A stretch of 8,371 bases of DNA from an uncultured Phycisphaerales bacterium (GCA_937879825.1 CALFMQ010000442.1:1-8371); one strand, 5' to 3'; counted from the first letter of the stretch, positions 1-6,691 are shown. Notes: generated from the letters alone by a model not told the origin. Translations and numbers: made by a program.

Positions 1-2
1 CG

Positions 3-62
3 CTTCGGTATCGAATCGAGCGTCTCGGCATCGACGTCGCATCCGTCGGAGCGACGAGGTGA
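3..62 (+). CDS. C-terminal end of an upstream gene (partial)
   Basis: An open frame enters from the left edge and ends in TGA at 60-62. It gives 19 residues, LRYRIERLGIDVASVGATR. The stop overlaps the GTG start of the next gene in a GTGA arrangement, which is typical of translationally coupled genes in an operon. The mix of basic and hydrophobic residues looks like the end of a real protein, but it is too short to assign a family. The other two forward frames are also open here, so the reading rests mainly on the 4-base overlap and on the ribosome-binding site GGAG (48-51), which serves the next gene. Confidence 0.4.
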   Translation, partial: LRYRIERLGIDVASVGATR

Positions 63-1564
63 AGGGGCGCTTGCCCCATCTTGTTGTCGCCGCGGTACCT
101 CTTCTGGCTATTGCTACGACAACGCTCGGAACCACCAAGCGTACCTATTTTGACCTCGCCAATGATGCTCGCGTCAGGCGGACCGACCTCGGAGCCGACG
201 GCTCGCTCGGTGCCGGCGCTGTCCTTCCCGACCTCATCTCGATCACTTCTGGCGGATGGAGTCCCGCCTCGCCCGCGACAGATCCATATACGGGCGTCTG
301 GGTAGAGTCCGAGGGCGCGGATATTCTGCGCATTGACATCGTGTTCGAAGGGCTCATCAATCCTCCCGGCACGCTCGGGCTTGGACCCACGCTCTACGAT
401 CCATTCGCATTCGGGCCGAGCCCGCTTTACGGTTCGGTTGAGTTCGATATCGATGACGAGAACGACACGGGCGGCGAGTGCTCCGGTGCTGCAGGCTTCA
501 TGTATCTGGCGTCCGTCGGTCGCCTCGGCGAGGTTCCGGGCACGTCGATCGAAGAGCGTATGGCTCGAGAAGGGGACGATCTTGATGCTTCGTTCGCGAG
601 CGAACCGCAGTACGAGCGAAACGGCGCCGACTATGTATTGCGATTGTGCGGGTGCTCCAATGTCACCGTTGTCAATGACTTCGGCGACTCAGACGGTGTG
701 TTCGGGCCGAACGACACCTGGATCGTTCAGAGCCGATTTTTCCAGCGAGCCGGCGGCTTCGCCGATGTGAGCGGCGCCTTTGGCGGGAGCGCGTTCGGGC
801 TTTATGACCCGCAAACAAGCCTGCGATTCTCGCATTCGACTTCGACCGGCCAGACGACCGTCACGCTTGTCTATCCGCTCACGATGCACGGTGCCGCGAT
901 ACTTCGAGGCGAGCCAGAACAGCCCCTTGACACGAACGTCGCCAACCACACAAGCGTTGAGGAAGCGATGGCTGATGTCATCGTCGGCGTTCAGTTCCCG
1001 ATATTCGACCCCTGTACCAATGCGATCGCCTCCGGCTGGAGGAACAGGCGATTCAATGAGTACATCAACCCGGCCCAGTGGCGGATTCGCGCCGTGGTCG
1101 GCACGGCGTACGAGTCAGAGGATCCGAGCGGTGCCCTCTACGTTTGGACGGACGCGGGCTTCAACCAGCAGTTCGCGGACTTCAGTTCCGATCGTTGTGT
1201 CACGCCGCTCGATGAAAACCTGCTGCTCGACGAGATTGCAGATCTGGACGGCACGGGAAGCGACGCGGACGGTGTCGTCAACGGAGTGGTCATGCTTTAT
1301 CAGTTCGGCACGAACTTCAGCGTCTTTGACCTCAACTACGATGGCCTCATCTCGCCTGCTGACGCCGTACTCGTTGAGCCGGTCCTGGCAGGTGATGTCA
1401 ACGGCGACTGCATCGTCAACGTCAATGACCTGAACGTGGTCCTGAGTCAGTGGGGCAACGCCGTGACGCCACCCGGTAAGTGCCCTGACCTCTCGGGCAA
1501 CGGTATCGTTGATGTCGATGACTTGAATACGGTGCTCTCAGGCTGGGGAATGGGTTGCCCGTAA
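59..1564 (+). CDS. Secreted protein of unknown function with C-terminal dockerin-like repeats
   Basis: This is a 501-residue exported protein starting at GTG (59), with GGAG seven bases upstream. Residues 1-25 form a signal peptide: basic start (K2, R4), hydrophobic core LVVAAVPLLAIA, then a Thr-rich region with cleavage probably near 19-25. The body (about 30-400) is beta-rich and acidic, with scattered Cys (for example GECSG, LCGCS), and I do not recognise its family. The C-terminus has three calcium-loop-like segments: 424-444 (DLNYDGLISPADAV), 445-470 (GDVNGD...NDLNVVLSQWG) and 477-497 (DLSGNG...DDLNTVLSGWG), then a short MGCP tail. Paired repeats of this kind are dockerin type I-like and occur on many Phycisphaerales exported proteins. 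Dockerins bind cohesins in cellulosomes, but no cohesin is visible here, so the partner is unknown. The reading frame stays open to the left edge, so an upstream start cannot be formally excluded. Confidence 0.88.
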   Translation: MKGRLPHLVVAAVPLLAIATTTLGTTKRTYFDLANDARVRRTDLGADGSLGAGAVLPDLISITSGGWSPASPATDPYTGVWVESEGADILRIDIVFEGLINPPGTLGLGPTLYDPFAFGPSPLYGSVEFDIDDENDTGGECSGAAGFMYLASVGRLGEVPGTSIEERMAREGDDLDASFASEPQYERNGADYVLRLCGCSNVTVVNDFGDSDGVFGPNDTWIVQSRFFQRAGGFADVSGAFGGSAFGLYDPQTSLRFSHSTSTGQTTVTLVYPLTMHGAAILRGEPEQPLDTNVANHTSVEEAMADVIVGVQFPIFDPCTNAIASGWRNRRFNEYINPAQWRIRAVVGTAYESEDPSGALYVWTDAGFNQQFADFSSDRCVTPLDENLLLDEIADLDGTGSDADGVVNGVVMLYQFGTNFSVFDLNYDGLISPADAVLVEPVLAGDVNGDCIVNVNDLNVVLSQWGNAVTPPGKCPDLSGNGIVDVDDLNTVLSGWGMGCP

Positions 1565-1770
1565 CCGCCGGGCGCATAGGACACGCGGAGATCTTCCCGG
1601 CTGATCCCCGCCACCACGATCGCTTCGGCGGCAATGCGCCGTTGCTCGATCGACGCCGACGCCTTGTAGGCCACTGGATCGTCCGGCACGGTGCTTGCAC
1701 TGTCCTTGATCAGCCCCGCGCATTCGATGTGTTTTCGTGGCGAATCGAGTTGATCTGGAGGTGCGGAGCT
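1561..1770 (-). pseudogene. Possible antisense gene remnant (about 70 codons)
   Basis: On the minus strand a frame is open from just after a TGA (1773-1771) down to about 1561. Its peptide looks more protein-like than any plus-strand frame here: it contains HIECAGLIKD, DDPVAYKASASIEQRR and IAAEAIVVAGISREDLRVSY, and most codons end in G or C. It has no ATG and no ribosome-binding site. The frame runs into the antisense of the dockerin gene before a stop is reached, so it cannot be an intact gene. The pattern QRR-IAAEAIVVAGI-SREDLRV faintly resembles the QRA...yLv..Gi...rl helix of OmpA-like C-terminal domains, but this is not a firm assignment. It may be a decayed gene or chance. Confidence 0.3.
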
Positions 1771-1914
1771 TCAAGTAGCTGTTGGGCTCAAGGGTTTTGA
1801 TGGAGAGAGACAGAAAACTTCCCACAGCAGGGTGCCGGCGGCCCAAACCGCCGGTGCTCATTGAAGAGATCGTCGACGCGCTGATTCGTCGAGCCAAGAG
1901 CGAGGTATCCCGCA
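1565..1914. other. Intergenic region of about 350 bases, no intact gene
   Basis: This gap separates the first dockerin-tagged gene from the cytochrome gene. Its left half carries the possible antisense remnant. Its right half has a GC-rich inverted repeat at 1835-1854 and the cytochrome gene's ribosome-binding site (GAGG, 1902-1905). Just after the first gene's stop there is a weak 5-bp hairpin (1557-1561 with 1569-1573) without a T tract, so I do not call a terminator. I see no convincing -35/-10 pair. A short plus-strand frame over 1854-1915 gives a helical peptide (VLIEEIVDALIRRAKSEV) that could be another remnant, but it runs out of frame into the cytochrome gene and has no boundary of its own. 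Confidence 0.6.
1831..1858. repeat. GC-rich inverted repeat (hairpin) upstream of the cytochrome gene
   Basis: CCGGCGG (1835-1841) and CCGCCGG (1848-1854) are exact reverse complements around a 6-base CCCAAA spacer. G-U and G-C pairs can lengthen the stem by about three more positions. No T run follows on the plus strand. On the minus strand an interrupted GTTTTC run appears only after about 10 bases. It could be a weak or rho-assisted terminator, an mRNA leader structure for the cytochrome gene 60 bases downstream, or a protein-binding site. Confidence 0.4.
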
Positions 1915-3165
1915 ATGTCCCGCAATCAACACCAACTCAGGTTTGTTCGGAGTCATCATGTTCGCCGCGCGATCGGCGCTGCCGCCATCGCCGCCGGTTC
2001 GGGCCTGGCAGCGTTTCTGATCGCTGGGGTGTCGGCCTCCGCGTGGGGAGATGCGTCCGGATCCATCGAGACCGGTCTTCAGCCGACCCCCTATCTCGTG
2101 TTCGCCTACAACGATCTCGGGATGCACTGCATGCAGGACGATTTTTCTGAACTCATGATCCTGCCGCCGTTCAACAACCTGCACGCCCAGGTCATCAAGC
2201 GTGATCCCAATATTGTTCATGCTGCGTCAGACTTCTCGGTCGAATACTCGGTGCCAAACCACACGCACGCTGTGGATAAGACCAACTTCTGGACTCACGC
2301 CGAAGACCTCGTCGGCGTCCCCGTTCCGCCCAACATCGGGCTTACGGGCAACGGATTGTCGGGACACATGACCGTCACCGCGAACCAGGACTGGGAGGCC
2401 ACGGGCATCCCGGTCACGCCCATCGAGGACGACGGGACCGTGAACCCGTATCCATTCGCAGATATCGTCGTGAGGAATCAGAACGGCCAGATCGTTGCAC
2501 GCACTCAGGCCGTGATTCCCGTGTCGACGGAACTGAGCTGCTATCTCTGTCACGGCTCGGACACAGAGACCCCGGCGCACAGCATTCTGGCGGCGCACGA
2601 CAAGCTCCACGCGACGACGCTTCTGTCGCAGACACCGGTTCTCTGCGCCTCCTGTCACGCCGACGTCGCCCTCGGCGCGCCGGGTACGCCAGGAGTCTCG
2701 ACGTTCTCGAGCGCAATGCACACATCGCATGCCGACCGGGTCGGAGTCTTGGGCCTTGACAATGAGTGCTACGCGTGCCACCCCGGCGTCCGCACCAAGT
2801 GTCATCGGGACGTTCATCTGGCCAACGGCATGGACTGCAACTCGTGCCACACATCGATGGAGGCCGTCGGCGACCCGATGCGCCGGCCGTGGATCGATGA
2901 GCCACGGTGCGCGGACTGCCATTCCCGCCCCGGGTTCGAGTTCGAGCAACCCGGCAAGCTCTTCCGAGAGTCGCGTGGGCACGGCGGGGTCATGTGCATG
3001 ACATGCCACAACAGCCCGCACGCTCTCACACCCACGGTCACCGAGACGGACAACTACCAGGCGCTGGTCAAACAGGGGCATGTCGGTGTCATCAATGAAT
3101 GCACCCTCTGCCATACCGAGCAACCGGACGATCCCTTCCCCCATCGATTCTTCCTCGACGACTGA
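1915..3165 (+). CDS. Exported multiheme cytochrome c (seven CxxCH) with an N-terminal NDLGMHC domain
   Basis: This is a 416-residue c-type cytochrome. Residues 1-45 are a signal peptide with a basic stretch (RSHHVRR), a hydrophobic core and an ASA-type cleavage region, so it acts outside the cytoplasm, where heme is attached. Residues 57-205 form a heme-free domain with the conserved-looking motif AYNDLGMHC (64-72), the block ILPPFNNLHAQVI (82-94) and a His-rich stretch NHTHAV...WTHAE (115-130). I believe I have seen this domain in planctomycete cytochromes, but I know no established function. Seven CxxCH heme sites follow: CYLCH 209, CASCH 244, CYACH 285, CNSCH 308, CADCH 332, CMTCH 361 and CTLCH 396. 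An extra K-C-H (295-297) lacks the first Cys. Many free His (SAMHTSH, RDVH, RGHGG, NSPH) could be distal axial ligands. No C-terminal membrane anchor is seen. The start ATG has GAGG nine bases upstream. The HAF-repeat gene follows after 35 bases. Role: electron transfer, partner unknown. Confidence 0.92.
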   Translation: MSRNQHQLRFVRSHHVRRAIGAAAIAAGSGLAAFLIAGVSASAWGDASGSIETGLQPTPYLVFAYNDLGMHCMQDDFSELMILPPFNNLHAQVIKRDPNIVHAASDFSVEYSVPNHTHAVDKTNFWTHAEDLVGVPVPPNIGLTGNGLSGHMTVTANQDWEATGIPVTPIEDDGTVNPYPFADIVVRNQNGQIVARTQAVIPVSTELSCYLCHGSDTETPAHSILAAHDKLHATTLLSQTPVLCASCHADVALGAPGTPGVSTFSSAMHTSHADRVGVLGLDNECYACHPGVRTKCHRDVHLANGMDCNSCHTSMEAVGDPMRRPWIDEPRCADCHSRPGFEFEQPGKLFRESRGHGGVMCMTCHNSPHALTPTVTETDNYQALVKQGHVGVINECTLCHTEQPDDPFPHRFFLDD

Positions 3166-3187
3166 ACAACATCCATTCACGCTCATC

Positions 3188-3193
3188 GAAAGG
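3188..3193 (+). promoter_or_regulatory. Ribosome-binding site that fixes the HAF-protein start
   Basis: GAAAGG lies seven bases before the ATG at 3201. It supports that start over the in-frame ATG at 3099, which lies inside the cytochrome coding region and would put a Pro/Arg-rich stretch ahead of the signal peptide. Confidence 0.6.
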
Positions 3194-3200
3194 TTTCCCC

Positions 3201-4343
3201 ATGACATTCTCCTTGGCACTCGGTGTGCTGGCTGCCGTCGGAGTCGCTACCGTGGCGATAGCAGACGTGCAATACCGTGTCGTCGACCTTGGCTCGCTCG
3301 GCGGGTTCAACAGCAGCGCATTCACAGTCAACAGCAACGGGGACGTCGCAGGCGTCACTGAGATTACTGACTCGAGCTTTCGAGCCTGCATTCTGACCGA
3401 CACCGGGCTTGTTGACCTCGGCGTCATTCCGGGAACCGCCCAGAGTTTCGGTCTTGCGATCGACAGCTCGTCTCATGTGGTCGGCGCTTCCTATGACTTG
3501 GGGGGATTGACGTATCACGCCTTCAGGGCGGGTCCGATGACACCGATCGCGGAACTGGGCCAGTTTTCGCCACGCGGCATGAATGATGTCGGCGCCGTCG
3601 TGGGAACGGTTCGCGTGGTGCAGGCCGATCAGTGGATCTCACAGCATGCCTGTATCCATCAGTCGGGCGTTCTCACTGAGCTGACCTCGCTCGGCGGCGA
3701 TACCAGCCATGCCCTTGACGTGAACAACTCGGGCGTCGTCGTGGGTGCTTCGACACTCGCCACTCAACTCCAGCCGCATGCCACGATTTGGATCGCGGGA
3801 GCGCCAATCGACCTCGGGACACTCGGCGGCGTTCAGAGCGAGGCCAAAGCCGTCAACGAGTCCGGTATTGCCGTCGGGCACTCGACACTCGCGGGCGGAG
3901 CGCCTCGCGCATGCAGATTCGCTATCGGCGGCGGTGGGATTGTCACCCGCACAAGACTCGGCACACTCCCGGGCGCCGTTTCGAGTTATGCCAATGCGAT
4001 CAATGACCCCGGGGCGATTGTCGGAGTCTCGGACTCTCGCGCGTTCCTGTATACCGATGCCGACGGGATGCTCGATCTCAATGACCTGATCGAGCCCGGT
4101 TCCGGGTGGGACCTGCGTGCGGCACACGGCATCAACAACTCGGGCGTGATTGTCGGCTCGGGGCTTTTCGGTGGCCTCCCCCACGGGTTCAAGCTCGTCC
4201 CCGTCACCTGCCCCGGTGATCTCAACGCCGACAATACTGTCGATGTGGATGACCTCAATATCATTCTCTCCGGCTTTGGAACAGCGTTCGATGTCGACGA
4301 CCTGAACCTGGTCCTCAGCAACTGGGGTTCGTCCTGCTCGTAA
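3201..4343 (+). CDS. Secreted HAF-repeat protein with shortened dockerin-like C-terminus
   Basis: This 380-residue protein is built from about seven degenerate HAF-type repeats of the form D-L-G-x-L-G-G...A-x-x-[VI]-N-x-x-G-x-[VI]-V-G. They lie at roughly 29-54, 72-98, 118-137, 150-174, 184-208, 232-257 and 272-301. HAF repeats occur in predicted extracellular proteins and probably form a beta-propeller-like fold; their ligand is not known. Residues 1-21 are a signal peptide with likely cleavage AIA/D at 21/22, although the n-region has no Lys or Arg. Residues 337-380 are a dockerin-like tail: one complete repeat (CPGDLNADNTVDVDDLN...SGFG), then a second repeat that starts directly at FDVDDLN (363), without its linker and Asp/Asn calcium loop. 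The gene lies 35 bases behind the cytochrome gene and is followed by a terminator, so the two are probably co-transcribed. No enzymatic motif is visible. Confidence 0.88.
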   Translation: MTFSLALGVLAAVGVATVAIADVQYRVVDLGSLGGFNSSAFTVNSNGDVAGVTEITDSSFRACILTDTGLVDLGVIPGTAQSFGLAIDSSSHVVGASYDLGGLTYHAFRAGPMTPIAELGQFSPRGMNDVGAVVGTVRVVQADQWISQHACIHQSGVLTELTSLGGDTSHALDVNNSGVVVGASTLATQLQPHATIWIAGAPIDLGTLGGVQSEAKAVNESGIAVGHSTLAGGAPRACRFAIGGGGIVTRTRLGTLPGAVSSYANAINDPGAIVGVSDSRAFLYTDADGMLDLNDLIEPGSGWDLRAAHGINNSGVIVGSGLFGGLPHGFKLVPVTCPGDLNADNTVDVDDLNIILSGFGTAFDVDDLNLVLSNWGSSCS

Positions 4344-4375
4344 ATGCGGCCTTGTGGCTTCGTGCTTCTTGGAAC

Positions 4376-4406
4376 CGCGGGCACTCATTGGAATGCCCGC
4401 GTTTTT
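4376..4406 (+). terminator. Rho-independent terminator after the HAF-repeat gene
   Basis: A perfect 8-bp stem is formed by CGCGGGCA (4376-4383) and TGCCCGCG (4394-4401). The 10-base loop may add two more pairs. Five T follow directly (4402-4406). It lies 32 bases after the HAF gene's stop and ends the cytochrome-HAF unit. It also falls inside the longest possible 5' extension of the peptidase gene, which argues for the later peptidase start. Confidence 0.85.
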
Positions 4407-4437
4407 GTCGTGGATGGGTGGTGACTATCCTGACCGG

Positions 4438-6624
4438 ATGAACTACGCCGCACTTGCCCGTTCGCTGGCCTGCCTCTTGTCCTGGATTCCGGCGCAAACC
4501 GCCCTTCCCACCCCCGCAACGATCGCGACCGGTGGCAATCCGGCATCGCTGGTGGTGTTCGGGCAGGCCGAGGCGACCGCTGCGATCTCCGACGGCACGA
4601 TCCTGGCGGCGCGGACCTCGGCCGGCGCGGGGCGAGTCGTCGCCATGGGCCACGGCGGGTTCCTCACGGATGAGCGAGGCGACACCACCGAGTTCGTGCG
4701 TGAGGAAGCACTGTGGCTCATTGAAGGAATCCGACCGGTACGCGCATGGGGCCTCTCCGAGGCCCTCCGAGTTGGACTTGAGGCACAAAGCGTTGGCGTC
4801 CAAGCCCGTGGAGGAGGCATCGCCGACCTTGATCTTTCGAGCACAGATCTCATCGTTGGCTCACCGCAGGCATTCGCGCGCGCGGGGCGTTTGGAGGATT
4901 TGCGCAGTTGGCTGGTTGCCGGCGGAAGATTGCTCAGCGCGGAAACCGCATGGGGGCAGATCCAACTCGGGCATGCATCAGGGGTGGACGATCTGGCCGC
5001 CAATCAACTGCTCGCGCCTTTCGGGATTGTCTACACCGATCGAGCCCTTTCACCGGGACACAACGGCCTCTACACGATCGACGCCTCCGTCCTGCCTCTG
5101 GCAAACGCAGAACGTTCGATCGCAGCGCTCGCCAATAATGACTCGGAGCAAAGCGCGCTCGCGGCACGAGTCGTCCGTTCGGCATTGGCTGCGGTCCCGA
5201 TCGATTGCTCGCTCATTGATGCCGCCGACTCACTCGCCGAGCAACATGCCGCAGAGCTGTCGCTCGCCTACGAGTCGATGAGCGATCGACCATTGAAACT
5301 CGCCGAATACCCGCTCGCTTGCGCCTTGCTCGATTTGGAGGCGCGCAGAGCCAAGGCCGATCCGCAACATGCGACCGCTCACCCCAGCGCGGCCGCGTTT
5401 CCCGGACCGGTTCCATCGGACGCTCCCCGCATCACGAAGAGACTCACATACGATGACCGAATCCCCGGATGGCGTTCCACCGGCCTCTTCGCGCCGCCCG
5501 GCGAGAGCGTCACTGTTCGCGTCCTGGACGGCAGCGCCGATGGCGCTGACATTCAGATCGGCGCATGGCTTGATCCGCAGGACTTTGATGACCGTCCGCG
5601 CATGCCTGTCGCGGTGTTTCGCTCGCCGATCATCAACGGGAGCGGCATCTGTGCGTCGCCCATCGGTGGACCGATCTACATCGATCTCCCCGAGTCAGAT
5701 CAACCGAGACACTTGACGATCGAAGTCTCCGGTGGGGTCGAGATGCCTCGATTCAGACTGGGACACACCACGCTCCCCGAATGGCAGCACCGCCTTCGCG
5801 ACCTGCCCGCGCCGTGGGCCGAACTGGAGTCGGACGCCCTCGTCCTTACGCTTCCCGCTGAAACGATCCGTGATCTCGACCGCCCGGACCTCGTCATGAC
5901 GCATTGGGATACGGTGCACGAGACCATGGAAGCGATGGAGCCTCGTTCGCCCGGACATTGGCCGCGCCGCCAGTACCGCTATGTTGCGGAGAAGCGTCTC
6001 TCATGGGGATACATGTATTGCCCGAGTGATGGCCCGCTGGTCATCCCCATGACCGAAGCCCGGCCCATGGTGATGCTCGAGAACTTCGACGGTAAGGGGA
6101 GCAATGAACTCTGGGGCCATTACCACGAGATGGGACACTCGCATCAGAATCAGCTTTGGACATTCGCGGGTACCGGAGAAGTCACCGTCAACATCTTCAC
6201 CGTCCTCGCGTTGAACACCGTGAACGGGTACACGCTCGATGACGACGCGACGCGGACATCCCCGGAACACGCGCTGGCGGTCATGCAAGATCACGTCGCC
6301 GAAGGCGCGCCATTCGAGAAATGGAAGGCCGATCCGTTCCTGGCGCTCCAGACGTACGCGCTGCTCTGGCAGGCGTTCGGCTGGGACGCGTTCCGTGCGA
6401 CGTTCCGTTCATATGACTCAATCCCGGCATCAGAACTCCCCGACTCGGATGATTCGAAGCGCGATCGATTTGTCGTCCAGTTCAGCCGTGCGGTCGGACG
6501 CAACCTCGCCCCATATTTCGACGCGTGGGGCGTGCCCATCTCGAACGACATCCGGATCGCGCTCAGCGACCTCCCGGTCTGGATGCCCGAAGGGCTCGAC
6601 TTGAACCACAACCCGGAAAGGTAG
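4438..6624 (+). CDS. Exported M60-type zinc metallopeptidase with N-terminal GATase1-like domain
   Basis: This 728-residue protein is a predicted gluzincin peptidase of the M60/M60-like (enhancin-type) family, many members of which cleave mucin-type glycoproteins. The zinc motif is H563-E-M-G-H567, with the third ligand E581 in FAGTGEVTVNIF. This fits HEXXH-x(8-28)-E with 13 intervening residues. The M60 region runs from about 335 to 700 and opens with the typical WRSTGLFAPPGE (345-356). Residues 35-210 resemble a GATase1-like domain: GAGRVVAMGHGGFL (63-76), SSTDLIVGSPQAF, then LRSWLVAGGRLLSAETAWG (155-173) and LLAPFGI. The same pairing is found in animal TCAF proteins. Residues 1-22 look like a signal peptide (R8, core SLACLLSWIPAQTA). 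ATG 4438 is preferred over GTG 4354 because the earlier start would place the terminator stem inside the gene and bury the signal peptide. No strong ribosome-binding site precedes ATG 4438. The gene appears monocistronic, and its substrate cannot be read from sequence. Confidence 0.88.
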   Translation: MNYAALARSLACLLSWIPAQTALPTPATIATGGNPASLVVFGQAEATAAISDGTILAARTSAGAGRVVAMGHGGFLTDERGDTTEFVREEALWLIEGIRPVRAWGLSEALRVGLEAQSVGVQARGGGIADLDLSSTDLIVGSPQAFARAGRLEDLRSWLVAGGRLLSAETAWGQIQLGHASGVDDLAANQLLAPFGIVYTDRALSPGHNGLYTIDASVLPLANAERSIAALANNDSEQSALAARVVRSALAAVPIDCSLIDAADSLAEQHAAELSLAYESMSDRPLKLAEYPLACALLDLEARRAKADPQHATAHPSAAAFPGPVPSDAPRITKRLTYDDRIPGWRSTGLFAPPGESVTVRVLDGSADGADIQIGAWLDPQDFDDRPRMPVAVFRSPIINGSGICASPIGGPIYIDLPESDQPRHLTIEVSGGVEMPRFRLGHTTLPEWQHRLRDLPAPWAELESDALVLTLPAETIRDLDRPDLVMTHWDTVHETMEAMEPRSPGHWPRRQYRYVAEKRLSWGYMYCPSDGPLVIPMTEARPMVMLENFDGKGSNELWGHYHEMGHSHQNQLWTFAGTGEVTVNIFTVLALNTVNGYTLDDDATRTSPEHALAVMQDHVAEGAPFEKWKADPFLALQTYALLWQAFGWDAFRATFRSYDSIPASELPDSDDSKRDRFVVQFSRAVGRNLAPYFDAWGVPISNDIRIALSDLPVWMPEGLDLNHNPER

Positions 6625-6680
6625 TGAGCCGCGCGTCGTCGTCCGTTCGGTTCGCCGCCCCTTGCAGCTGCTTCAATCGA

Positions 6681-6690
6681 GATTGCAATC
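6681..6690. promoter_or_regulatory. 10-bp perfect palindrome upstream of preA
   Basis: GATTGCAATC equals its own reverse complement. It lies about 61 bases before the preA start and directly upstream of the candidate -35 box. A second, shorter palindrome, GCAGCTGC, sits at 6664-6671. The position suits an operator for a dimeric regulator, but no regulator gene is in the window. Confidence 0.3.
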
Positions 6691-6691
6691 A

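Noticed and set aside
1555..1576. Hairpin GCCCG / CGGGC over the stop codon of the first gene
   Set aside because: The stem is only 5 bp and no T tract follows, so it is not good enough for a terminator.
1782..2150. Plus-strand frame of 122 codons between the first gene and the cytochrome
   Set aside because: Its second half is an out-of-frame shadow of the cytochrome signal peptide and NDLGMHC domain. Only a short helical stretch at 1854-1915 looks protein-like, and it has no clear end.
3099..3200. Earlier ATG start for the HAF-repeat protein
   Set aside because: It lies within the cytochrome coding sequence and adds a Pro/Arg-rich stretch. ATG 3201 has a well-placed GAAAGG and begins a signal peptide.
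2227..3219. Long minus-strand frame of 330 codons opposite the cytochrome gene
   Set aside because: Low-complexity Arg/Val/Gly-rich translation with no recognisable motif. It mirrors the strongly supported CxxCH-containing gene.
4405..4431. TTGTCG / TATCCT as a promoter for the peptidase gene
   Set aside because: The spacing is 15 bases and the -35 box overlaps the terminator T tract, so the match is too weak to call.
4354..4437. Earlier GTG start for the M60 peptidase, adding 28 residues
   Set aside because: The terminator stem would be inside the coding region and the signal peptide would no longer be N-terminal.
4468..4476. Lipobox-like S-L-A-C near the N-terminus of the peptidase
   Set aside because: The Cys is at residue 12, with no hydrophobic core before it. 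The hydrophobic stretch follows it instead, so a lipoprotein signal is unlikely.
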